A stretch of DNA of 64,000 bases from Gymnothorax reevesii (lineage: Eukaryota > Chordata > Actinopteri > Anguilliformes > Muraenidae). Under the pieces are notes generated by a model. That model saw nothing but the letters and a program-made list of their open reading frames with translations. It was not told where the DNA came from and searched no databases. Positions 21,301-33,300 of this stretch are shown here, piece by piece. Where the stretch lies: NCBI GenBank assembly GCA_029721435.1, contig CM056573.1:192261103-192325102 (forward strand), in the 5' to 3' direction. The translations under genes were made by a program, and so were the position numbers. Numbering within the stretch: the stretch's first letter is position 1; every line of letters starts with the position of its first letter.

Positions 21301-24300
21301 TAAACACAATGCAATAAACTGCACACTGAACAGATGACAGTATAAAAACTTAACATAATACAATAAACTGCACCCTGAACAAAACGCAATAGGGTCATTT
21401 TGTGCCCAATGGACCAGGGTGTACACCGCACAGTCTCAGAAAAATCTGAAAAAATCATGGGTGTTTGCCATCATTTCAAATGGACAAATCCCAAATCTTA
21501 AATTCCAACTCCAATTTCTCATGGAGTAATCGCCAATTTAAGGAGGTGGTGTCAAGCAGTGCTGGCTGGTGAACACAGACTGATTAAAAAGATGGACAAA
21601 GCAACTGTGACGTCCCCCATTGGTTTCAGCAGACCATTTATGAAGCCTCGATTTTCGCCATTTGAACAGCATCATTCCATCATTTTGAAACTGGATGTGA
21701 TTCTTATCGGACGAGAGCATGAATTGAAGATCCAGGGAGGAGCAAGGGGTGGATCCACGTGTGGATCTGACTGTATCTGATGAGGCCAGAGGATAGCCAC
21801 GCTCCTGAAGCATATCTGGCTTTATCCTTTATTCTGATCTATTTGGGACTATAATTTACAAAAATGAACATCATGATATATCGAAGGAGACTTGAAACTG
21901 GCGACAGATACCATAAAATAATGTGGAAAATCATTATTGAAATAATAAATCAGGTGCGACCGTAGGGTCATTTTCTTAGACTTCTATAGCATTGAACTTC
22001 TTTCTGCACCCAACGATGTCACCACCTGCAGGCCATTACATAGAATGCAATTTTTAGAGATTTCTGCATTGACCTCAATTTTCAGACCAGGGTGCTGCGT
22101 CCATCTTTTTATACAGTATATGCTGGTGAACTCGCGATAGGGGAAGCTCAAACCCAAACCCTTTAAAAATAATGATAGGGTGTTATGACTTAAAAAACAC
22201 AAGTTATTTCAGAAACTCCAAAAACTGTCAACATTATCCGGTGTAGTCAGTCTTTATTAATAACGCATACCTGTCAACACTCAAACATTCGGAATGAGTT
22301 ATAGTGGCAAATTCGCGTTCCCCTGCTGTAGTCAGCAATTATTCAATCAACACATTTGTAAAGATTCTTGCGTGGAATCGAAGTCCTCGTGCATAGAGGT
22401 TTATCAGTTTCACCAGCGTTATGATGGATTTCACCACTAGCCACAGGAAACTGATTATGACTAGTAACTTCTCATGCTTTTCCTTACTCAGGGGTTGGAA
22501 GCAATGCATGTGTTTCAATATCGTTTGAATTGTTTAAATGAAATAAAATAATTTGAAACATCAATGCAATTCCACTGCTACCAATGGACCACACCTGAAA
22601 ATGTTGAGTGCTTTTCGAGTGTCTGTTTTGGTGATTTAAATGAATGATTGAAAACAGGTCATGACCAATCATTATTTTTAAGGGATGGTTTGAGCCTCCC
22701 CTGTTGCCAGTTCGCCAGTTGCCACTGGTGTCTATTCAGTCCGAAATGTAGCAATGATTTATAAGCATTTTTGAAGGGATAAAAATGCACTTTCCAGGGC
22801 TCCTTAATTAATGTCAGTGGGTGCACATGGGTAAAATTAAACTAAATTTATGAATCTGTCCTCAGATTTGGCAGATCTCATTTCAGTTTTCTGTAATAGG
22901 CTGTTGAAAATGACAATTTGTACAGAACCAAAATTTAGCATAGAATATAAAAATGTCAAAATTTTTATAGAATGAGTTGGAAACATAAGATGATTTTTCT
23001 ACAGTTTATTGCCATAATACAAAAGTATAAACACTGCTCCACAAATTTTCTCTGATTTTTTCTAGTGTGTCCACAAGACCAAATCATGCCTAGAATTAAG
23101 GCATTTTTGGGCAGTTTTTTCTTTTATTTTTTTATCATAAGCATTTTCAGATTCGAGATACTCCTGGACGAGAGACAGGGGACTGGATTGGGTTTAAGGG
23201 GCCGGTGCTGCAGCTGCTGACGATGAGAATGCAGTATGAAGCCCTGATTTTGCATACTTCGGTCAGGGGGACAAACCTAAAATCCATAGCCACTTAGCTA
23301 GTAGCCTAGTTCATTTTCATGGATAAAGTTTAAAATTCAAGACCTCTAACTATGGTGGCCAACGAGGGTAAATAATGCTGCAACGGCCCTAAACATCTCC
23401 GATTGGAGAAACGAGCCGCAGTTTTAAATGTTAGGATTCGTTGACTGAACAGTGCATTTTTATGGTCAGCCAACTTATTCCATGAAAATAATCAGGGCTC
23501 TCAGCTAAGTGGCTACACTGAACATTTAGGCTAAAGATATAGTGAAAAGACCTCTTCACAAGTCAAATTTGAATTTCGGGGCTTACGGACACTTGTATTA
23601 GGCTGCACGAGCAGTATGGAGGCATTTTGTAGTTTTTAAATGTTTTTTAAGCTTGAATAAGTGACGTCCATTGACTTCAATTGACTTGGACTTGTCTTCA
23701 ATGCTGTTTTTCTTTGTAATTCCAAAAGTGTTTTGAGGAAGAAAGAAATTAGCCTTGGGATTATTATTATTATTGGATTATTAGGTTCGTGTCTTGGATG
23801 TCTTGGATTATTAGGTTCGTGATTGTCTTAATTTTTTTTCTTTGTTACACGAGGACTGGGACTGGATTCGCACGGGTACAAGAACACGTTTGTGACGATA
23901 TGTGAATATGCAGTTCTGTAGCACACAGTCTTTGGATGTTAACGGTATAAACAAATCCCATAAAGAGGAGCAAAATAATTGCAAAGTTAAAACAAGAAAA
24001 AAATAATATTGTATTTTTGCAAGAAACGCATTTGTCTCACGCAGAACATGTCAAGCTGAAGAAAATGGGTTTTCAAAATTCTTTTTTCTCGTCATATAGA
24101 ACAGGAAAAAAAAGCGGCGTGGCAATCCTCATTTCGAATAATGTCTGCTTTGAGTTAATTTCTGAATATCAAGATAGGGAGGGTAGATTTGTTTTGGTTA
24201 AGGGAAAACTTGGAAACGAGGAAGTCACCCTGTGTAATATATATGCTCCCCCAGGCAGCAGTATTGTATTTTTCAAGGAGATATTCAGTCTTATCGCGGC

Positions 24301-27300
24301 AGAAACTCATGGTATTTGTATCTGTGCAGGGGGTTTCAACTTACTCCTTAATCCTAGACTGGACACTACTAACCGAGCGAGGAAAAAGAGCCCTTTGGAA
24401 AAACAAATTAATAAGATCTTACAAGAATAAGGACTCATTGATATATGGAGACATTTGCACAAATCTGATACTGAATTCACATTCTATTCTGCAAGACATA
24501 ATATCTACTCCAGAATTGATTACTTTTTTATGTTTAGTAGAGATTGCCATAGAGTGAAAGATTGTACAGTTGGACAGAGGGACGTTTCTGATCACGCTGG
24601 ATTAACATTGGAGCTTAACTTGGGCGGGAGGCCTAAAACTACGCTATGGAGGCTGCATACGGGTTTACTGAATAGTAATTCATTCAAAAGGGAAATGGCT
24701 GAAGAACTAAACTTTTTTTTGGAGCATAATGATAATGGTACGGCGAGCCCTGCGATCTTATGGGACACAGCAAAAGCATTTCTTTGTGGAAAAATTATAG
24801 CTAAATGTGCGAAATTAAAAAAGTTGAGGGCAAAAAAGCTTACAGACTTGCAGGAACAACTAAAGAGCTTGGAGCAACTTCACTGCATTAATAATGATCA
24901 TTCTATACTTGATCAAATGAGGATAATCAAGCAGGAGATGGATAAAATTCTCAGTGAGGAAATTGAAAAAAAATTACGATTTATGAAACAACGATATTAT
25001 GAAGCAGGACCTAAAGCCTCCAAATTGTTGGCATGGAGACTAAGGAAAAAACAGGCTGAAAACACAATTCACAAAATTAGAGACCCTATCACAAATAAGG
25101 TAATTACCAAATTGTAAGGAATTCAGAATGCTTTTGTAAAATATTATAAATCCCTGTATACACAACCAGACAAGGCAGATGGACTCACGATTCAAACATT
25201 TTTGGATTCATTAGACCTTCCATCTATTGGTAAAAATCAGAATTATAAACTACTTCCTGAAATCTTGGCCGAAGAAATTGATTGTGGAATTTCAAGCCTT
25301 AGTGCCAATAAATCTCCAGGCTGTGACGGGTCCCCTCCGGAATGGTACAGATGTATGAGAGAATTCCTGATCCCCCTATTAAAGGCCTCTTTCAACTATA
25401 CATTAAAGGGTGGAGTTCTCCCCCCATCATGGAGGGAGGCATTCATATCAGTTACACCAGAAGAGGGAAAAGACAGAGCAGACTGCAGAGGATACAGACC
25501 AATCAGTGTCCTAAATATAGATTATGAGCTGTATGCATATCAGTTATTCCAGAAGAGGGAAGACAGAGCGGACTGCAGAAGATACAGACCAATCAGTGTC
25601 TTAATATAGATTATGAGCGGTATGCAGCCATCATAGCTAAGAGATTGAACAAAATAATGCCCTCCCTGATAGATGAGGATCACACAGGGTTTATAAATAA
25701 TCGGCAAACACATGATAACATGCGTAGAGCCCTTCATGTTATCGATCACATTTCCAAAGGAACATCAAGTGCTGTCCTCCTCAGTCATGCAGAGAAGGCG
25801 TTTGACCCTGTAGGCTGGGACTTCTAGTTCCAAGTCTTGAAAAGATTTGGTTTCTGTGATTCATTTCTTCAGTGTATAAGAATGCTGTATTCCTCTCCGA
25901 CAGCAAGGATAAAAATTAATGGGTGTCTTTCAAACCAGATAACGTTACAACGAGGATGTAGACAGGGCTGCCCATTGAGCTCATTACTCTTAAATTTTTT
26001 TATAGAACCACAGGCTCAGGCCATCAGAGAGGAGACTGCTCTGGAGGGTATAACTATTGGAAATGTTGAAAACAAGATCTCTTTATATGCAGATGACGTG
26101 CTTGTAACATTACCAAACCCCGAATTGAGTGTCCCATTATTAATGAACATATTGGAGGTTTATGGGAAATACTCCGGTTATGTGCTGAATGTTCAAAAAA
26201 CTCAAATTTTGACCTTTCATTTTGCTCCTTCAAAAAGGTTGTAGAACAGGTATCATTTTAATTGGTACAAGTCTCAAATTAATTATCTTGGCGTCTCTCT
26301 GACAAAAAACCTTTCACAGTTGTATGATGCTAATTATAAACGCCTAAATAAGAAAATACAGGATGATTTGGGCAGGTGGAACGTGCTCCCTCTTGATCTT
26401 GGTAGTAGAGTGCGAACAATTAAAACTAATGTCCTTCCACGACTGCTATATTTGTTTACAGCACTCCCAGTAGAGGTTACCGCTATACAATTCAGGGAGT
26501 GGGACAAGCACTTTTCAAGATTCATTTGGAATAATAAACGCCCTAGAGGGAGATATTCTACTCTGCAGCAGCCGGGAGAGAGGGGGGGCCTGGCACTATC
26601 TTGTCTTAAGGATTACTATTTGGCAGCGCAGCTGCGACCTTTAGTGTGCTGGTGTAATTCATCGTATGAGGCCAAGTGGAAAGAAATTGAATTGTCCCTA
26701 ATTGACATACCCATTCAGTCTGTTTTGGGGTGTCCGAGCAGATTTAATGAAATACACATGCAGCAGAATCAGTGTGTTGGTTTTTCATAGAAAATGTGGT
26801 CAGAAGTGGTGAGCAGATTTAAGCTCCATCGGGAAATCGGACTGCTGAGTTGGCCTGCGTTCCATCCACACTTCCTCCCAGCATCACAGGACCATAAGTT
26901 TAAACAGTGGGTAAAGCAGGGTATTACCTCCTTTTGTCAGATAATACGGAATGGAAATTTAAGAAGTTTTGAGGATTTATGCCAGGTATATGAGTTGGGC
27001 AAAGAAGATTTTTATCGGTACCTACAAATGCGTAATTTTTTTCTTCAGGAAATAAGAATAGCTGATTCAGCTAAACCCTCGGCAATAATCCAGCCATTTA
27101 TTGATGCTTATGACTCAAAGATCACTAAAGGTATTATTGGCAGGCTTTATTAAGGTTTTACCCTAATGAATAAAAATCAAACAGGTTATATAAGACAACG
27201 CTGGGAAAAAGAAGTTAATGTGGTTGTATCAGGGGAAATGTGGTCTGAAATATGGCAAACACAATACTCTTCTACAAATTCTTATTTCTGGCGAGATTTT

Positions 27301-30300
27301 TGCTGGAAGACTTTGATTCGTTTCTTTATTACTCCAAATCAGAGGTCCAGATGGAGTGGCTCGCAGTGCCTTTGCTGGAGGGGGTGTGGAACGGTCTCTG
27401 CAGATTATATGCATATTTTTTGGTCTTGTCCTTATGTCAAACCCTTTTTGGAAGCAGTAAGACAGTTGATCTCAGATACTTTGAACATGACGGTTGATTT
27501 CTCTTTTACTCTTTTGTATCTTGGAAAAATCTGAAGGCCTCCGTAAAAGTGACGCATATCTTCTGAAGATTTTTATTGCTGCTAGTAAAAAGGCAATTAC
27601 AAAATGTTGGCTTCAAAGGAATCCCCCTTCTATTAGTCTTTTTATAAATATTATTAACTCTATTCAAATTATGGAGAAAATGACTTTCTCCCTCCGGCTT
27701 CAGAAGGAGAAGGGAGATAAATACTGGGGAAAGTGGGATTGTCGCAATCATTAGATTCTTAATTACCCATTCCTGTATGCTTGGATGTACTTGTATGCAT
27801 TGTACCCAGTGCTGTTTTATTTTTATTTATTATTTATTTATTTATTTATTTATTTTTTTTATTTTTGTGGATATGTCCCAGCCCTCGCATGTTTTCAGTT
27901 TCTGAAAATCAAAAAAAAAAAAAGTAAAAAAAAAAAAAAAAATTAGTCTACACCGATATTTTAACAAGTATTTAAAAACTGCTGAATTATTTGTGGAATG
28001 TTGGATTGAGGTGACATATTCTTTCAACTCCTTTTCAAAAATTAGAAATAGTGGTTTGAAAATTTAGATTTTTAGATATGATAGTTAGCTAAAAATATAA
28101 TTAGGTTAATGATGTAAAATTGATCTCTTTTAGAAGAATCGGAAAAAGGTGCCAAACACGTCCTTAAAAGACAGAGAAACATCTGATACTGATTTTGTGA
28201 GATAAGTGAGGAGACACTTTGCCAAAAATCAGATGAAAAATGACAAGACAAGAACAAATTATAAAAATCTTCAGAGTGGTAATGGTCACAGAAGGAGCAA
28301 TTCACTTCAACGACTTTTTTATACCGTCGTAAAAAATGATCTACAGGGGTGAATACGATAGATTAATTTTAAAGACACTTCTTTAACCTTATTTACAATG
28401 AAAAATTTAGAGGGGAGGCACCAAGTTTTCTTCCAGTTCAAATTTTCAACAGAATTATTCCAGAAAAAGGTCACATTTGGAAATTTTTGAAATAAAGCAT
28501 GGATATCACGGTTGACATTTTTTCTCTTGGTAGCAAAGCAGACTTTGCCAATATATGTGTCTGTAGGGTCCAATGCCGGCAGAGTCAGGTCATGGGAGGT
28601 TAAGGTTTTAAAGAGCATTATAACACCAGATGGGATGGCATCAAACACCACAGCATATTCCTTTGGTGGTACAGAAATACTAAAACCTGCCAAGAAACTT
28701 TGAATAAGACATTAAAACGCCGTTAGAATTTAAGAGCGGCTTAACCAAATAAATTCCATTGTTAAACCAGTTTTTCAAAAACAGTAATTTACGCTTGTAT
28801 AAAATGTCTCTATTGTTCCAAATGAGATATCGATAGGGTGAAAAATTGTGCTTGTAAATAACGACTAGGAAATAAGCATCTGTTTATGGAAGTTAGATAG
28901 CTTTAGGGGAATTTTGTCAACATTGTAATTGCATTGGAAGATGAATTTAAGGCCACCGACTTTTGAGAATAGATAATTGGGGATAAAATTCCAAAATGAA
29001 AATAGGTTTTTCAGAAACTGTCTAATCCAGTTGATTTTGAAAGTATTGTTTAGGGTTTAAAAATCTAGAAAATGAAGGCCGCCATTTTCATATGTATTCA
29101 TTAAAATTGATTTTCTTATGTAATGTATCTTATTACTCCACACAATTGCAGAGAATTTTATCGATGGATCCAGCAGTTTGTTTATCGACAGTGAGAGACA
29201 AGGCTACATAGGTTAAACGGGAAACACCCTCTGCTTTGATTAGTAAAATCCTACCTTTCATTGATAGATCTCTTTGAAGCCATAAGTTACATTTTTTTCC
29301 CGAACCTTTCCTACAATGGGAGTGAAATTCAAATTTGGATTTTGCTAATAGATATGCACAGATAAATAACAGAATGGGATGCATTACAATCTTTAAGGGC
29401 CTGCAGCTCTCACTTACTGATATTTAAACAGAGCCCAGGTGCTTTGTCTCCATTATGCCAATAGCTGATGGAGCCTGTGAAACATCCTTCAAGAAAAGAG
29501 TTGCACCTCATCGGCTAAATGACTTATGATTATTTATTTTTTGGCTATAATGATACCTTTCAGGGGGCTAAGTTTAAGAAAATCAGAAAGTAATTGGGTG
29601 CAGATCAGGAAGAGGTATGGAGAGATGAGGTAGCCTTGGCTGATGCCACGCTTCGTGTTAAATCGGGGTGAGGTGCCTGTATACAGTATAACACAACAGT
29701 TTGAATTTTTCTACATGGTTTTTATGGCTGCAGAAAAATAAGAGCCAAACCCGAATCTTTCCAAGGCTTCAAACATAATGTTGTGTTCCAATGTGTCAAA
29801 GGCTTTCCTGAAAGCTAAGATCAGAATGAGGCTGTGGTCATCACAAATATCAGAATAATCAATAAGGTCAAGTACCAGCCTGATATTATTAGCTATGTGT
29901 CTGTGTTTCATAAAGCCATTTTGGGTTTCATCAATGATGTGTTCTAAAACAGCTTTCATTCTAAAGGCGAAAATTCTAGCTAAAATTTTATAGTCATTGT
30001 TCAGAGGGGTAATTGGTCCCAAATGATCAATCTGGAGTGGGTTTTTTAGGTTTTGGAATTAAAGTTATAAGTCTTTGACATAAGATGGGAGGAATTACAA
30101 ACCATTTATGGAGGAAAGGAGCCAGCTGTTCTGCGAAAGCAATATAGAATTCTGATGTTAGGCTGTCAGTTCCCAGAGATTTATTGGGTTTTAGCTGATT
30201 GATGGCAAACTGAATTTCATTAAGGGTTAAAGGGGTGTCACAAGTAATCCTTTGATCATTGTTGATGACTTTTGTTTCAGTAAGATACGAAAAAAGTTTC

Positions 30301-33300
30301 AGTTTTACTATATTGTGATTTGTATAAATTTCCGTAATAAGTGGAGCAATAATTAGCTATTATTTGAGGCTTATCAGTTATTATGTTGTTAATATCAAGT
30401 TTTTGAAAAGAGTTGGTTTGACCATGAGCCCTTTATAGTTGGAGAAAGTTTGCCAAATTTTGTTCTTCTTCCTCCAGGCTCACAAACACTCCTTCCACTG
30501 TCATTCTGTATGTGTCATCTTATTTATACTGAACAAAAATATAAATGCAACAGTTTAGTCTTTTCAATATTATACATAATTATTTCTGAGGTTGGCTTAG
30601 TTGGGTTTAATTCAATTCAATTCAATTTATTTTGTATAGCGCTTTTCACAGAGACTGTCACAAAGACGCTTTACAGTGAGAGTTTAAAGAAATAAAAGGG
30701 CAGTGCTCAGCCTATTCCCCACTACAGCAAATGAGGCAAAAAACTCCCAGTAGGGAGAAAAATCCTCCAACAGTGGTGAGAAAAAACTCCCCAGTGGGAA
30801 GAATCTCAGGAGGAACCGGCTGTAGTAAGGAAGCCCATCCTCCGCGGGCTAGCTAATTAAGAACAAAAAAGAAAAAAAAATGGTTTATTTATGTGACCAG
30901 GGTTGTGTGCCACTGGTCTGTGCACATTTCAGTACTTGAGTCATGAGGGAACTGCCATTGGCACACTCAATTCAGGAATGTTTCTCAGGGATGTTGAAAG
31001 GGCTCTGAATGTCCATGTTTCAACAATATGTCGCATAAACCATAAAAATGTTTTATGAAGGGAGACAAGACTAGTCTTTGTAGTTTCATGATAATTTAAA
31101 GAAATGCGCATGAAACATCATATTTCATAAATGGTTTGGCTAATAGAGACAATCAACTAATTAAAGACCAGACGTTGGTGTGAAAACCAGGGACAGATAC
31201 GGCCCTCGCTGCCCACCTCTGTTTTAGATGAATGAGGCAAGACAGCACCCCACCCGCATGCATGACGACCATGTGTGACAACCCTCGCCCAAGACCGCCA
31301 TATCTGGACTCTTTATCTCTGTGATCGTCTGAGACCAGTAACTCCCACTGCAGATGACACTGCTGGTCCCCACCATCACCCCATTTTTGCCCAAACCCTG
31401 AAAAATAATCTCTAGGAAGTCCATACCTTCACGTCTTTTGTCCTTTGTGGATTGGACCTCTCCTCAGCTCGATAAAAAAATTGGTTCAACTGAGTGAATA
31501 GACACGTTTGATGACCAATGGCACAATGGAGGACTGTTTTCTTCACAGATAAGTGACGTTTCCAACTTCACAGAGCGGATGGACGGAGGATCGTTATGCT
31601 GACATCACTGTGGCGCACAAGGTGGCTTACGGTGGTGGGAATATTCCAAGGACATTGCACCCAATTGCAGTTGATGAACAGCAACTTGAATGTAGTGTGA
31701 TTTCACGATGAGATGCTGCTGCCTATCCTCCTACCGTTCATCCTTCAAAACAATGACCACCCAGCATGGCCATGCCAGACCCACGTCACCCGTGCGCACA
31801 GAATTCCTTGAGCCTGAAAACATTTGTGTGCTTGAATGGTCGGCTTATTCCTCAGATTTGTCCCCCTTCCAGCATCTTTGGGATGTCCACAAGCAACGAG
31901 TTTGTCATTGGTTCCCATTTTCAGCCAATAGCCGCCAGCTCCGCACAGCTCTTGAGGAGAAGTGGGAACATGTCCACCAAGTCACCATTGATCATTTGCT
32001 ACAGTCCACACAGCAAACGTGTAGCAATGCAGCAGACCAAAGGCGGACATAACCAATGTTGATTTGCGAAATATGGACAACAGACCCCATCCCCTTTATC
32101 ATCACGCCATCGCAGATTCTTGTTTGTCTGTTTAAATCATTGATCGAAATGTATTGCAATATGGTCATACAATATATCAACACTCAATGAAAGTACAATG
32201 AGCTTCTGAACATAGTCATATTTCTCACAATAAGAAATATGCGTTTATATTTTTGTTCAGTGTATGACTTAATTTAGATAATGAGGCCCCAAACTGTAAA
32301 ATATTTTCTGACTTCATATTAAAAAAGTTCCCAATTTCTGAAAAAACTGTTTTCTATTGTTAAGGTGGCTGATACTCTGAGAATTTCGATAATACAGTCG
32401 TCGCCTTAGCCAATGTTTCCAACGCCTTGGACTTAACGGTTGGTATGTCAGAAAAAAAAAGTAATTAAGTTCCTGCATTCCAGGGTTATTTAAAATTCAA
32501 TATAACGGTGAGCTTTGATGAATAAATTTTATTGCATTGTCGAGCATTTTTTTTTTTATTTTACATCTCCAATCCCACCCGAATCTGGAATGCCCATCTG
32601 GTGAACTATGTACAGGTCTTGCTCGTATGCGACCCCTTGCTGCCAATTCAGGAGAGTGTAGACAGTTCCCGGCTCTTCTGTGAAGCACGTGCCCGTCAGC
32701 CACTGCTTCTTATATATTCATTGGTTGAATTTTCGCAAGTTCAGAACGAGGGCGGAGGATACCCCGACATGAACAGGCTTATGATTGCATTAAAATCCCA
32801 AATGTCACATTAAATATATAGGTTCATCAGAAGACCTATTGCAGACTTGATGTAATTCAATATTAGTGTGACTTTAGGTAAACACCAGAGCAACTGACTG
32901 AAGCTAGTTTTCAAACAACAGCATTTTTTGTAACTAAAAATGATGTTCCTCACCAAAGTAAATACTGATTGATGGCGCTTGTAATTACAAGTGTACCGTA
33001 TTCTGACATGATAATGTATTTTCACTTCATCTATTTCACAGTCCTTTTTAAACTTTGCTCTGTTACTCATACTTCAGCTCATGTTCGTCACCATCCATAT
33101 ACTGTGATGTGTGTTTTCCCCATGGTGTTCCTCTGAGTGTTATGAGCTAACTTCAGAGGTGCATTCATCACTCTTCACCTCTTTCTCTGTCCCTCTTTCT
33201 CTCTCTCCGCTAAGCCATTCGGGCCTAGGTGTAACAACTGACCGATCCCAATCCCCGCCTACTTCCGGCCACGTCACAATGGGGCAAGCAGGGGTCTGAC

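Larger units (their letters stand above)
23905..27943 (+). mobile_element. L1/Tx1-type LINE with poly(A) tail, degraded
   Basis: Reads endonuclease (from about 23930), RT and C-terminal region in order, interrupted by stops and frameshifts, then an A-rich tail at 27911-27943. An L1-type EN-RT layout with YADD and a true poly(A) tail supports the L1/Tx1 group. ORF1 not identified. Confidence 0.85.
30527..32264 (+). mobile_element. Tc1-like transposon inserted in the minus-strand LINE
   Basis: Inverted ends TACTGAACAAAAATATAAA (30527) and TTTATATTTTTGTTCAGTGTA (ending 32264), with TA at the borders. Holds remnants of a transposase on the plus strand and a separate dispersed repeat near its left end. 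Length about 1.74 kb. Confidence 0.88.
27950..32510 (-). mobile_element. Second L1/Tx1-type LINE, minus strand, split by a Tc1-like element
   Basis: Minus-strand fragments in the correct C-to-N order: SFCDHYHSEDFYNLFLSCHF (C-terminal zinc-like motif, 28230-28300), 28319-28693, FHSHCRKGSGKKCNLWLQRD (29290-29350) and the RT part near 29711-30022. The reading continues to about 30520 and, after the Tc1-like element at 30527-32264, to about 32510. A different subfamily from the plus-strand LINE; the two meet tail to tail at about 27945. Confidence 0.75.

Noticed and set aside
20360..21307. Cys/Val/Phe-rich minus-strand frames
   Set aside because: Produced by the degenerate ACACTGAACACAA minisatellite; not a gene.
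32497..32813. Overlapping frames on both strands near 32.6 kb
   Set aside because: Could be a gene fragment, but no family recognised and neither strand is clearly favoured.
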